Of a stretch of 32,960 bases of DNA, positions 8,523 to 18,008 are shown piece by piece. The position numbers and the translations under genes are program-made. The stretch is from positions 1 to 32,960 of the forward strand of contig CANPDB010000017.1 of the NCBI GenBank assembly GCA_947572725.1, in the 5' to 3' direction. The stretch's first letter is position 1; every line of letters begins with the position of its first letter. Below the pieces are notes generated by a model. It saw only the letters and a program-made list of their open reading frames with translations, made no database searches and was not told where the DNA came from. Origin of the DNA: an uncultured Clostridium sp. Lineage in GTDB: Bacteria > Bacillota > Clostridia > TANB77 > CAG-508.

Positions 8523-9725
8523 TTATTGGATAATATCAGCAACAACACCTGAACCAACTGTTCTACCACCTTCACGAATAGCGAATCTTAATCCTTTTTC
8601 GATAGCGATAGGTGTAATTAATTCGATTGTCATTGAGATGTTATCTCCTGGCATTACCATTTCTGTTCCTGCTGGTAATTCGATAACTCCTGTAACGTCT
8701 GTTGTTCTAAAGTAGAATTGTGGTCTGTATCCGTTGAAGAATGGTGTATGTCTTCCACCTTCTTCTTTAGTTAATACATAAACTTCAGATGTAAATTTTG
8801 TATGTGGATTGATTGTTCCTGGTTTACATAGTACTTGACCTCTTTCGATGTCTTTTCTATCAATACCTCTTAATAGAACACCAATGTTATCTCCAGCTTC
8901 AGCTTGATCTAATAATTTTCTGAACATTTCTACACCTGTAACAACAGTTTTTCTTCTTTCTTCTGTTAAACCGATGATTTCGATTTCGTCTTGTAGTTTA
9001 ACTTCTCCTCTTTCTACTCTACCTGTTGCAACTGTTCCACGTCCTGTAATTGTGAATACGTCTTCAACTGGCATTAAGAATGGTTGATCTACTGGTCTTT
9101 CTGGTGTTGGAATGTAACTATCAATTTGTTCCATTAATTCTTTCATTGGTTTATATACTTCGTCATCTGGATTTGTTGATGAGCTTTCTAATACTTGTAA
9201 TGAAGATCCTTTTATGATTGGAATTTCGTCTCCTGGGAAACCATATTCTGATAATAGGTCTCTAACTTCCATTTCAACTAATTCTAATAATTCTGGGTCA
9301 TCAACCATATCACATTTGTTTAAGTATACAACAATGTATTTAACTCCAACTTGTCTAGCAAGTAAGATGTGTTCTCTTGTTTGTGGCATAGGTCCATCAG
9401 CTGCTGAAACAACTAATACTGCACCATCCATTTGAGCTGCACCTGTAATCATGTTTTTAACGTAGTCAGCATGCCCTGGACAGTCAACGTGTGCATAGTG
9501 TCTTGCATCTGTTTCATATTCAACGTGTGCTGTGTTAATTGTGATTCCTCTTGCTTTTTCTTCTGGAGCACCATCAATTTGATCATATGCTTCATATTGT
9601 GCCTTTCCTAATAATGATAAGTATTTTGTAATAGCTGCTGTTGTTGTTGTTTTTCCGTGGTCTACGTGACCGATTGTACCAATGTTAACGTGTGGTTTTG
9701 TTCTTTCAAATTTAGCTTTTGCCAT
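8523..9725 (-). CDS. tuf: Elongation factor Tu
   Basis: EF-Tu, the GTPase that brings aminoacyl-tRNA to the ribosome. It has GHVDHGKT (P-loop), [13 protein letters not shown] (switch II), NKCD (guanine specificity) and the EF-Tu domain 2 and 3 signatures [13 protein letters not shown] and [12 protein letters not shown]. The length of 400 residues is typical. It is the last gene of the str cluster; GGAGG lies 7-8 bases before ATG. It is separated from fusA by 408 bp that contain its own promoter and a long structured leader, so it is probably transcribed both from the operon and alone. Confidence 0.98.
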   Translation of the reverse strand: MAKAKFERTKPHVNIGTIGHVDHGKTTTTAAITKYLSLLGKAQYEAYDQIDGAPEEKARGITINTAHVEYETDARHYAHVDCPGHADYVKNMITGAAQMDGAVLVVSAADGPMPQTREHILLARQVGVKYIVVYLNKCDMVDDPELLELVEMEVRDLLSEYGFPGDEIPIIKGSSLQVLESSSTNPDDEVYKPMKELMEQIDSYIPTPERPVDQPFLMPVEDVFTITGRGTVATGRVERGEVKLQDEIEIIGLTEERRKTVVTGVEMFRKLLDQAEAGDNIGVLLRGIDRKDIERGQVLCKPGTINPHTKFTSEVYVLTKEEGGRHTPFFNGYRPQFYFRTTDVTGVIELPAGTEMVMPGDNISMTIELITPIAIEKGLRFAIREGGRTVGSGVVADIIQ

Positions 9726-9766
9726 TTTTTAATCCTCCTTAATAATTTCTTTATTTATATCTAATG

Positions 9767-9885
9767 TATACAACCTCTTTTCGTTCGGTTGTATAAGTAA
9801 GCTCTACGCCAGCTAATGCATATAAGACATCTGTAACTCGCTTTGCTTTGTACAGCTGACTTAACTTCGTTCCTAGCGCTTACTT
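9767..9885 (-). promoter_or_regulatory. Structured 5' leader of tuf
   Basis: The transcript from the promoter at 9919-9947 would begin with about 190 untranslated bases that fold well. AAGTAAGC (9878-9885 on the minus strand) pairs with GCTTACTT (9795-9802). Inside are CAGCT/AGCTG and CTGTA/TACAG helices. A second hairpin, TATACAACC/GGTTGTATA (9767-9775 with 9787-9795), stands before the ribosome binding site. No T-run follows, so it is not a simple terminator. I do not recognise it as a known riboswitch. Confidence 0.5.
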
Positions 9886-9918
9886 AAATTTAATAACGAT
9901 ATTTTGTTTAGCACTTGC

Positions 9919-9947
9919 ATTTTATAATATTTTTACTAAAAAATCAA
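9919..9947 (-). promoter_or_regulatory. Sigma-A promoter of tuf
   Basis: Minus strand TTGATT (9942-9947), 17-bp spacer, TAAAAT (9919-9924), lying between the fusA-proximal element and the tuf leader. Confidence 0.65.
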
Positions 9948-9985
9948 GTGTTTTACATTTATTTCTAAGTATAATTTTTATAAAT

Positions 9986-10127
9986 TACTGTTCATTTTTT
10001 ACTAGCGCGAAGTTCTATATATATTAATATTTTAAAGTCAAAGACTTATAGGTAGACCCCAGCTATGTTTTTGACAAGAAAATATTAATATATATAGAAC
10101 TGGGAGCTAATAAATATTTAACAGTAG
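9986..10127 (+). repeat. Hairpin element A2 (family A core) behind fusA
   Basis: The outer arms TACTGTT and AACAGTA enclose ACTAGCGCGAAG on the left and GGGAGCTAATAAATA on the right, the base motifs of family A. The main stem AGTTCTATATATATTAATAT is a near-perfect inverted repeat. The inner loop (10033-10072) is shorter than in the other copies and carries GACCCCAGC rather than GGGGTGACC, so this copy is divergent. It starts six bases after the fusA stop codon on the minus strand, and its core orientation is antisense to fusA. Confidence 0.7.
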
Positions 10128-10133
10128 CTTTTC

Positions 10134-12218
10134 TTAGTCTTCTTTTTTAGCTCTTGATGCAACTATAGTATCATGAACTGATTTTGGAACTTCTTCGTAA
10201 TGACTAGGTTGCATTGAGTATGTTCCTCTACCTTGTGTTCTTGAACGTAAATCTGTTGCATACCCAAACATTTCAGAAAGTGGAATAAATGCATGTATTT
10301 CTTGCATTCCGTCTTCACCTTCCATACCTTCCATTCTACCACGTCTAGAGTTTACATCTCCAATAACATCTCCCATATATTCCTCTGGAACTGTTATATC
10401 AACTCTCATAATAGGTTCTAAAATAACTGATTTAGCTTGCTTACATCCCTCTTTGAAAGCCATAGATGCTGCAATTTTGAAGGCCATTTCTGATGAATCG
10501 ACTTCATGGTATGAACCATCTACCAAGCTTACTTTGAAGTCTATAACTGGGTATCCTGCAAGAACACCGCTTTCAGCTGCTTCTCTCATTCCTTGTTCAA
10601 CTGGTTTGATATATTCTTTTGGAACTGCTCCTCCAACTATTTTGCTTTCAAATTCAATTCCTTTACCTGGCTCTAATGGTTCCATTTCAAACCAAACATC
10701 ACCATATTGTCCTTTACCACCAGATTGACGAATGAATTTACCTTGAACTCTTACGCTGTTTCTAATTGTTTCTTTGTATGCAACTTGTGGTTTACCAACA
10801 TTACATTCAACTTTAAATTCTCTTTTTAATCTATCAACAATGATATCTAAGTGTAATTCCCCCATACCAGCAATTATTGTTTGTCCTGTTTCTTGATTTG
10901 TATATGCTTTAAATGTTGGGTCTTCTTCAGCAAGTTTTGTTAATGCGATTCCCATTTTTTCCTGAGCTGCTTTATCTTTAGGTTCGATAGCTATATCTAT
11001 AACTGGTTCTGGGAATTCCATTGATTCTAGGATTATTGGATGATCTGGGTCACACAAAGTGTTTCCTGTTGTAACTTCTTTTAATCCTACTGCTGCTGCA
11101 ATGTCTCCTGCATATACTTTATCAATATCTTCTCTATGATTTGAATGCATTTGAAGAATTCTTCCGATTCTTTCTTTTTTATCTTTACTTGAGTTTAATA
11201 CTGTTGAACCTGATTCTAAAGTTCCTGAATAAACTCTAAAGAAACATAATTTTCCAACAAATGGGTCTGTAGCAATTTTAAATGCTAATGCTGCAAATGG
11301 TTCTGAATCTGAAGTTTTAGCTTCTGTTTCTTCTCCATCCATTGTTTCACCTTTGATATGAGGTATATCAAGTGGTGATGGCATATAATCAACAATTGCA
11401 TCTAATAATTCTTGAACTCCTCTGTTTTTGTATGAAGAACCACATGTTACTGGAACTATTTTATTTGCTATTGTACCAGTTCTTAAACCTCTTTTGATTT
11501 CTTCTTCTGTTAGCTCTTCACCATCTAAATATTTCATCATTAATTCTTCATCTTGATCAGCAACTGCTTCTATCATTATAGCTCTATATTCGTCTGCTTG
11601 AGCTTTCATTTCTTCTGGTATATCTGTTTCTTCAATTTCTTGTCCTAAATCGTCCTTATGAATAAATGCTCTCATTTTAATTAAATCAACTATACCTTGG
11701 AAGTGATCTTCTGCTCCTATTGGTAATTGGATTGGAACTGCATTTGCTTTTAATCTATTTTTTAATTGATCAACACAAAGCATAAAGTTAGCTCCTGTAA
11801 TATCCATTTTGTTTACATATACCATTCTTGGTACACTATATTTGTCAGCTTGTCTCCAAACTGTTTCTGTTTGTGGTTGAACTCCACCTTTTGCTGCTAA
11901 AACTGTTACAGCTCCATCTAATACTTTTAAAGATCTTTGAACTTCAACTGTAAAGTCAACGTGACCTGGAGTATCAATAATATTAATTCTATTGTTATTC
12001 CAGAAACAAGTTGTACATGCAGAAGTAATTGTTATACCTCTTTCTTGTTCTTGTTCCATCCAGTCCATTGTAGCAGCACCCTCGTGAACCTCTCCTATTT
12101 TATGTGTTTTTCCTGTATAAAATAAAATTCTTTCTGTTGTTGTTGTTTTTCCGGCATCTATATGTGCCATGATTCCTATATTTCTAGTTCTTTCTAATGG
12201 ATATGCTCTTCCTGCCAT
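10134..12218 (-). CDS. fusA: Elongation factor G
   Basis: EF-G, the GTPase that drives ribosomal translocation. It has [19 protein letters not shown] (P-loop), [12 protein letters not shown] (switch II), NKMD, domain IV text [14 protein letters not shown], and domain V VITEP-like [19 protein letters not shown]. The length of 694 residues is standard. A GGGGGAAA site lies before the ATG. It sits third in the order rpsL-rpsG-fusA-tuf. Confidence 0.98.
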   Translation of the reverse strand: MAGRAYPLERTRNIGIMAHIDAGKTTTTERILFYTGKTHKIGEVHEGAATMDWMEQEQERGITITSACTTCFWNNNRINIIDTPGHVDFTVEVQRSLKVLDGAVTVLAAKGGVQPQTETVWRQADKYSVPRMVYVNKMDITGANFMLCVDQLKNRLKANAVPIQLPIGAEDHFQGIVDLIKMRAFIHKDDLGQEIEETDIPEEMKAQADEYRAIMIEAVADQDEELMMKYLDGEELTEEEIKRGLRTGTIANKIVPVTCGSSYKNRGVQELLDAIVDYMPSPLDIPHIKGETMDGEETEAKTSDSEPFAALAFKIATDPFVGKLCFFRVYSGTLESGSTVLNSSKDKKERIGRILQMHSNHREDIDKVYAGDIAAAVGLKEVTTGNTLCDPDHPIILESMEFPEPVIDIAIEPKDKAAQEKMGIALTKLAEEDPTFKAYTNQETGQTIIAGMGELHLDIIVDRLKREFKVECNVGKPQVAYKETIRNSVRVQGKFIRQSGGKGQYGDVWFEMEPLEPGKGIEFESKIVGGAVPKEYIKPVEQGMREAAESGVLAGYPVIDFKVSLVDGSYHEVDSSEMAFKIAASMAFKEGCKQAKSVILEPIMRVDITVPEEYMGDVIGDVNSRRGRMEGMEGEDGMQEIHAFIPLSEMFGYATDLRSRTQGRGTYSMQPSHYEEVPKSVHDTIVASRAKKED

Positions 12219-12264
12219 TTTATATATTTCCCCCTTTCGGTTTCTTTCTTTTATTTTCTAATCT

Positions 12265-12390
12265 AAATTCAAATTCAAAATGCTAATATGTGCATTTTTA
12301 GTAATTATTGCAAGCTGAAGGCGTACGTTGGTACGTCGAAGTTTGCAATAGATACTGAAAATGTGCAGATTGCCGTTTTCAATTTGAATT

Positions 12391-12392
<2 letters not shown>
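12265..12392. repeat. Hairpin element D1 in the rpsG-fusA spacer
   Basis: An imperfect inverted repeat with arms of about 50 bp (12265-12312 with 12342-12392) surrounds a core at 12313-12341 that is identical over 29 bases to 13200-13228. The core itself can form CGTAC/GTACG around a four-base loop. The arms differ in sequence from those of D2 but still pair, with several T/C changes that keep G-U pairs. The right end reaches into the rpsG stop codon. Confidence 0.75.
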
Positions 12393-13152
<760 letters not shown>

Positions 13153-13276
13153 AAATGAAGCAAATTAGGTATATTGTGCATTTTCAAGATTTTATTATAA
13201 GCTGAAGGCGTACGTTGGTACGTCGAAGGTTATAATAAATATTAAAAATGTGCAAGATGCCTGATTTCATTCATTT
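13153..13276. repeat. Hairpin element D2 in the rpsL-rpsG spacer
   Basis: Arms of about 47 bp (13153-13200 with 13229-13276) pair imperfectly around the same 29-base core as D1 (13200-13228). The left arm reads AAATGAAGCAAATTAGG and the right arm mirrors it as AAATGAATGAAATCAGG. The right end lies four bases from the rpsL stop codon. Confidence 0.75.
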
Positions 13277-13279
13277 AGA

Positions 13280-13693
13280 TTATTTTTTAGGTTTCTTAGC
13301 CCCATACTTAGAACGCGCTTGCATTCTATCCTTAACACCTGCTGTATCCAAAGTTCCTCTGATGATATGGTATCTAACACCTGGAAGGTCTTTTACCCTA
13401 CCACCCCTAATTAATACAACACTATGTTCTTGTAAGTTATGTCCTATACCTGGGATATAAGATGTAACTTCATAACCATTAGAAAGTCTAACTCTGGCAA
13501 CTTTTCTTAAAGCTGAGTTTGGCTTTTTAGGTGTAACTGTTTTAACAACTGTACATACTCCTCTTTTTTGTGGAGCTCTATTATTAGTTAATCTTTTATT
13601 TTTTGAGTTCCATCCATGTTGAAGAGCTGGAGCAGTTGATTTTGTTACTCCTGTTTTTCTTCCTTTTCTTACTAATTGATTAATTGTTGGCAC
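13280..13693 (-). CDS. rpsL: 30S ribosomal protein S12
   Basis: S12, the decoding-centre protein of the small subunit. Signatures: [59 protein letters not shown] and [12 protein letters not shown]-like C-terminus. The lysine of TPKKPNS, where streptomycin resistance arises, is the normal residue. The length is 137 residues. The start codon is GTG (13691-13693) behind a perfect AGGAGGTG site. First gene of the str operon, with a promoter at 13814-13842. Confidence 0.98.
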   Translation of the reverse strand: MPTINQLVRKGRKTGVTKSTAPALQHGWNSKNKRLTNNRAPQKRGVCTVVKTVTPKKPNSALRKVARVRLSNGYEVTSYIPGIGHNLQEHSVVLIRGGRVKDLPGVRYHIIRGTLDTAGVKDRMQARSKYGAKKPKK

Positions 13694-13764
13694 TTAAATT
13701 TCACCTCCTATTTTCAAATTTATATTTTATGTTCAAGCATAAACTTGCTTTGCATAAAACTTAT

Positions 13765-13811
13765 AAACTGTTACGGAATTGCATAATTCAAGCAATTTAC
13801 AATAACAGTTT
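13765..13811 (-). promoter_or_regulatory. Hairpin at the 5' end of the str operon mRNA
   Basis: AAACTGTTA pairs with TAACAGTTT (13803-13811 with 13765-13773), with AATTG/CAATT inside. It starts directly at the expected transcription start of the promoter at 13814-13842, so it would cap the 5' end of the mRNA. The role is unknown; protection of the mRNA 5' end or regulation are both possible. Confidence 0.45.
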
Positions 13812-13813
13812 TT

Positions 13814-13842
13814 ATTTTACCATGTTTTTCCTTCTAAGTCAA
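13814..13842 (-). promoter_or_regulatory. Sigma-A promoter of the str operon
   Basis: Minus strand TTGACT (13837-13842), 17-bp spacer, TAAAAT (13814-13819), about 120 bases upstream of rpsL and just after the terminator of the preceding gene. Confidence 0.75.
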
Positions 13843-13845
13843 TAA

Positions 13846-13876
13846 AAAACTTGGAATTTTTTCATTTCCAAGTTTT
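13846..13876 (-). terminator. Terminator of the coiled-coil gene
   Basis: AAAACTTGGAA pairs with TTCCAAGTTTT (13866-13876 with 13846-13856) and is followed on the minus strand by TTTTTTATT. It separates the coiled-coil gene from the str operon. Confidence 0.8.
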
Positions 13877-13935
13877 ATTTGTTACTTTTCAATTTAATTA
13901 TTTCAAAATAGTATCAAAAAGCTCATATTCAAATT

Positions 13936-15976
13936 TTATTCTCCTATACCTGGACCTTGATGCCCTGAATAAACAATTTCACCTTCAACTCTTTCTAATG
14001 CTTCTTTCTTGTCTGCTCTTTTTCTGGCTTCTTCTTCTAGCTTCCCATCTTGTTTTCCTACTCTATCTACAAAACCTGCATTTCTATCTTTTCTGCTTTT
14101 TTTATCATTTGGCTTATTTTCTCCTTTTTCTGAAAATAGACCTTTTTCATCTAAACTTTCTTCAGTGACTTCTTTGTCTGATTTTCTTTCAGTTTTTGTA
14201 TCTTTTCCTGGTAATTTTTCAGTTGCTTCTTTTAATTTTTGAATATGTAGTAATTTTTGTCTTGCATCTGACAATATGTGTTCATATGCAATTTTTGCCT
14301 TCTCTTCTCCATTTATTATAGCATAATCTTTTATAGCTGTTTTTTGTTGCTCTGATATTTGTGCATTATCAAGTAGTTCTCCTAACGAATAATCACTTGC
14401 TAATTTTTCTTGAGAATCATTTACTTTTCCTTCGTTTAATGCATTAAATAAACTTCCTGTTACTTCCGCTCCTGATTTTGCTTCTGCTCTTGTATATTTT
14501 AACATTCTAAATTTCTTTATTTTACTTGCCCCATATAATTCATGAAATAAAGTAAATGGCAATTCTTCCTTATTATGTATTGCTTTAACATATGCATAAA
14601 CCATTTGGGGTTCATTTTTTATTACACTTATAATCCTTGGATTAATTTTTCTACATAATAATGCAGCTAAAACTCTATTTCCTGCCAATTCTTTACACAT
14701 ATCTTTTATTCTAAGCTTTTTATATGTCTCTCTTTTTTCTATTAATGCTGTTCTTACTCTTCCTTTTATTACTCCTTGATCTTTTTTATCATAAACAATA
14801 TCACCAGCATTTTCTCCTATATATATATTTGGCTTAGACATATCTTTTGGTTTATCTTGTATTTCTTTATTTTGTGTTCCTTTATCTTGTGTTTCTTCAT
14901 ATAATCCTTCTGTTTGTTCTTCTGGAAGTTCTTCTCCTTCTCTATATGGATTATTTTTTTCTTTTCTTTCAGCTTGTTCTTCTGCCTTTTTTCTAGCTTC
15001 TTCAGCTTTCTCTCTATCTGCTTTTTCTTGTTCTAGTTTTTGCCTTTTAGCTTGTTCTTCTGCCAATTTCTTTTCTGCTTCTTTTCTTGCTTGTTTTTCC
15101 TTTTCTGTCTCCGCCTTTGCTTGTTCTGCTTCCTTTTTAGCTTTATTCGTCTCTTCTTTCGCTTGTTCTACTTCTTTCTTAGATTTATTTTTTTCTTCTT
15201 TTGCTTGCTCTTCTTTCTTAGATTTATTTTTTTCTTCTTTTGCTTGCTCTTCTTTCTTAGATTTATTTGTTTCTTCTTTTGTTTGCTCTGCTTCTTGCTT
15301 AGCTTTATTTGTCTCTTCTTTTGTTTGCTTTATTTCATATTTCTCTATCTCATCATAATCTAAATATTTTAAATTATCTTTCATTTCATCTATTTTATTA
15401 ATATATTCTGGTAATTCTGATGAAATATAAAGAATTTTAGATTTTTTAAGAGATATCTCTTCCTTTAATTCCTGTATTTTTTTATTTGCATTTTTAACAA
15501 AAACATCTTTTTTGTCTTCAGGAATTCTAGAATCTGTACCAACTTGACTAATTGTATTTTCATATTTGATTTTTTCTGTTTCAAGAGTCTTTACTTCTGC
15601 TTCAAGATTTTGTTTCTCATTTTGCGTTTCTAAAACCTTTTGTGTTAAATTATCTATATTCCTTTGTACACCTACTCTTACAACAGCAATTGTATTTTTG
15701 ACCTGTTCTTTTGATTTTTCAGTCTCTTTAGTTTTTGATGAAAATTGATTTGATAATTTTAATACAATACTTGCTTGTTTTTTATATTCCTCTGAATCTT
15801 TATCCTTTATGTTCTTCATTTTTTCTTTTTTTCTTTCAAGTTTTTTTCCGAATCTCATTAATTGTTTTTTGCATATTACTTATTGTGTTCTTTTTTTCCA
15901 TAATGCCATTTTTTAATGTTTCCATATAATTCTCTTTTAATTCAGGTACTTTTACTTTCTTTTTATTTTCTTCCAT
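13936..15976 (-). CDS. Long charged coiled-coil protein, function unknown, frameshift near the start
   Basis: Not recognised. From the ATG at 15976, which has AGGAG 6 bases upstream, the frame runs MEENKKKVKVPELKEN and stops at 15836-15838. Dropping one A from the run of seven at 15841-15847 joins it in frame to the long reading frame (which alone could start at 15858, with no good ribosome binding site). The joined protein has about 679 residues. Residues about 40-370 are a Lys/Glu-rich coiled coil with short tandem repeats (KKEEQAKEEKNKS). A globular part of about 200 residues follows (PNIYIGENAGDIVYDKK onward, including RIKDMCKELAGNRVLAALL). The tail is again charged and ends in YSGHQGPGIGE. 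No signal peptide or membrane helix is seen, so it is probably cytoplasmic. A strong promoter lies upstream. Confidence 0.7.
15165..15300 (-). repeat. 39-bp tandem repeats in the coiled-coil gene
   Basis: Two almost identical 39-bp units (13 codons, KKEEQAKEEKNKS-like) lie side by side around 15180-15260 with degenerate copies on both sides. They keep the reading frame and the heptad-like charge pattern, as expected for slippage growth of a coiled coil. Confidence 0.75.
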
Positions 15977-16031
15977 AAATTTCTCCTTTCAGGATACACA
16001 ATATATCCTTAGAAAATATCACTCACTTATC

Positions 16032-16060
16032 ATTATACCAGATTTATGTAATCTTTGCAA
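16032..16060 (-). promoter_or_regulatory. Sigma-A promoter of the coiled-coil gene
   Basis: Minus strand TTGCAA (16055-16060), 17-bp spacer, perfect TATAAT (16032-16037). It stands about 55 bases before the ATG at 15976 and supports that start. Confidence 0.7.
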
Positions 16061-16149
16061 TATTTTTATAGATTTTTAGCTGTTTTTTAACAAAAATGTA
16101 AATTATTAGTAATATTTGTAACAATTAACAAATTTATTTATTATATATA

Positions 16150-16294
16150 GAACAACAGTGGCATGATTAAAATTTTATGACCTTTTAGATTAGTTTTCAT
16201 GCCACGTCCGTTGTTCGTCCGCGAAAATTTCATGGAAATTTTCTGTGGAATGTATTTTTGTTGTATAGGTAAAATCTTCGATTTTTCTATACAA
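16150..16294. repeat. Three hairpins in the trmFO / coiled-coil spacer
   Basis: The spacer 15977-16341 holds a promoter, these hairpins and the trmFO terminator. GAACAAC plus TGGCATGA pairs with TCATGCCA plus GTTGTTC (16150-16216). GAAAATTTC pairs with GAAATTTTC (16223-16243). TTGTATAGGTAAAATC pairs with GATTTTTCTATACAA around TTC (16261-16294). The first has a bulge (CGTCC) on one side only. They do not match the other element families by eye. Confidence 0.6.
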
Positions 16295-16300
16295 TAAAAA

Positions 16301-16331
16301 ATCTATATACTTCTCTCATATGTATATAGAT
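16301..16331 (-). terminator. Terminator of trmFO
   Basis: ATCTATATAC pairs with GTATATAGAT (16301-16310 with 16322-16331), followed on the minus strand by TTTTTTATT. It starts 11 bases after the trmFO stop. Confidence 0.75.
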
Positions 16332-16341
16332 CCATAATATT

Positions 16342-17733
16342 TTATAATTCAATTTTTAGATTCTTTAAACTTCTTTCTGCAAGTTTTTGATATCTTTCTT
16401 TTTTATCCTTTATTCTTTTTCCTTCCAATTCTGGCAAAATCCCAAAATTAGCATTCATAGGCTGAAACTTTGTATTCGTTGTAGATATGTATTTAGCTAA
16501 AGCTCCTATAACTGTATACTCTGAAAAACTATAATCTTTATCTATATTACCAATATCACCTTTTTCCTTTTTAAAACGGATAACTGCATTCAATCCAGCT
16601 ACTAATCCAGATGAAATTGACTCCACATATCCTTCAACACCTGTAATTTGCCCTGCAAAATAGATATTATTATTTATTTTTAAATTATATGTTTCATCTA
16701 ATAATTCTGTTGAATTAATATAAGTATTTCTATGCATAACACCATATTTTACAAACTCTGCATTTTCTAGTCCTGGTATCATACTGAAAACTCTTTTCTG
16801 TTCTCCAAATCTCAAATTAGTTTGAAAACCCACTAAATTATAAATCTGAGCCTGCTTATCATCTTGACGCAATTGTACAACAGCATATGGTCTTTTTGCA
16901 GTCCTTAAATCATCAAATCCTACTGGTTTTAGAGGACCAAATCTTAAGGTATCTATACCTCTTTTAGCCATTATTTCAACAGGCATACATCCTTCAAATA
17001 TCTCTCTTTTTTCAAATTCATGTAAATTTACCACTTCTGCATTTACCAATTCTTCATAAAACTTTTCATACTCTTCTTTATTCATTGGAAGATTAATATA
17101 ACTTTTTTCATATTGTTCTTGTTTTTCTAACCTTTTTTTCCATTCTTCTATACTTTCCTCTTTTTTCTTTTCTTGAATATATCTATCCCCATAAAAAGCA
17201 ATATTAAAATTAATACTATCTTTAGTAACAATTGGAGCAGCAGCATCATAAAAATACAATTTATCCTGACCTGTTATTTCTTGAATTTGCTTTGATAAAT
17301 CTTCAGAAGTAAGAGGTCCAGTAGCTATAATCACTATTCCATCTTTGGCTAATTCTTCAACATCTGTTATTTCTTTATGAATAACCTCAATTAATTTATT
17401 ATCTTCAATTAATTGAGTCACTCTTTCAGAAAAGTTATCTCTATCTACCGCTAAAGCCTGTCCAGCTGGTACCTTTGTTTCATCAGCAACCCTAATAAGC
17501 AAAGAATCTAACCTTCGTAACTCCTCTTTCAACAAACCACAAGCATTTGTTAATAAATCAGACTTAAAAGAATTGCTACAAACAATCTCTGCCAAATTTT
17601 CATTATTGTGCGCTGACGAAAACTTTATAGGCTTCATCTCATATAATTTCACCCTTATACCTTTTTTAGCAATTTGATAAGCAGCTTCACAGCCAGCCAA
17701 ACCCGCTCCTACAATAGCAATATAATCTTTCAT
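16342..17733 (-). CDS. trmFO: tRNA (uracil-54-C5)-methyltransferase, folate/FAD-dependent
   Basis: TrmFO makes ribothymidine at position 54 of the tRNA T loop using methylenetetrahydrofolate and FAD. The N-terminus YIAIVGAGLAGCEAAYQIA is the dinucleotide-binding fold; IIATGPLTSEDLS, VCSNSFKSDLL and FAGQITGVEGYVES are family motifs. A conserved Cys is present in EGCMPVEIMAKRG and another in TNACGLLKEELR. The length of 463 residues is slightly above the usual 435-450, with a Lys/Glu-rich insertion near residues 190-215. GGAGAG lies 6 bases before ATG. It follows the helicase gene on the same strand; the spacer between them is filled by element A3. Confidence 0.95.
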   Translation of the reverse strand: MKDYIAIVGAGLAGCEAAYQIAKKGIRVKLYEMKPIKFSSAHNNENLAEIVCSNSFKSDLLTNACGLLKEELRRLDSLLIRVADETKVPAGQALAVDRDNFSERVTQLIEDNKLIEVIHKEITDVEELAKDGIVIIATGPLTSEDLSKQIQEITGQDKLYFYDAAAPIVTKDSINFNIAFYGDRYIQEKKKEESIEEWKKRLEKQEQYEKSYINLPMNKEEYEKFYEELVNAEVVNLHEFEKREIFEGCMPVEIMAKRGIDTLRFGPLKPVGFDDLRTAKRPYAVVQLRQDDKQAQIYNLVGFQTNLRFGEQKRVFSMIPGLENAEFVKYGVMHRNTYINSTELLDETYNLKINNNIYFAGQITGVEGYVESISSGLVAGLNAVIRFKKEKGDIGNIDKDYSFSEYTVIGALAKYISTTNTKFQPMNANFGILPELEGKRIKDKKERYQKLAERSLKNLKIEL

Positions 17734-17754
17734 TTCAAACTCTCCATTCTAAAA

Positions 17755-18003
17755 GGTTGCCACTGGTTCCGGGTTTAAATGGCAACTTATATTTTAAGAT
17801 ATCTACTCGCTCACAAAAGTTTATAATTATATATTTTTTTTACTGCCCCACTCTAAAAATCCTAACAAAATTCATACTGAATTTTGAGGATTTTTGAATG
17901 GTCACCCCAGAATCATAAAAAATATATAATTATAGAACTTTCTAGCGCTATTTATAGTACTTAATAAGAAAGTTGCCATTTAAACCCGGAACCAGTGGCA
18001 ACC
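17755..18003 (-). repeat. Nested hairpin element A3: 34-bp perfect arms around a family A core
   Basis: Perfect 34-bp inverted repeats at 17755-17788 and 17970-18003 frame a family A core at 17801-17960. Each arm also contains its own GTTGCCA/TGGCAAC palindrome around CCGGAACC-type loops. Read on the minus strand the core shows AATAGCGC, a stem with ATAATTATATATTTTTT, GGGGTGACC, the helix CCATTC/GAGTGG, the apical stem AAAATTCA/TGAATTTT, GGGGCAGT and GAGCGAGTA. It fills the spacer between the helicase stop (18009) and trmFO. Confidence 0.85.
17970..18003 (-). terminator. Possible terminator of the SNF2 helicase gene
   Basis: The right arm of element A3 folds on the minus strand as GTTGCCA/TGGCAAC and is followed by TTTCTTATT, six bases after the helicase stop. 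The T-run is interrupted, so termination may be partial and trmFO may be read through the whole element. Confidence 0.45.
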
Positions 18004-18008
18004 CAATT

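Noticed and set aside
15040-15363. A 107-residue plus-strand frame rich in Phe and Leu
   Set aside because: It is the antisense of the Lys/Glu coiled-coil repeats, which always produces Phe/Leu text.
17755-18003. Insertion sequence or group II intron remnant
   Set aside because: No transposase, reverse transcriptase or intron domain V is visible; the structure is complete without coding sequence.
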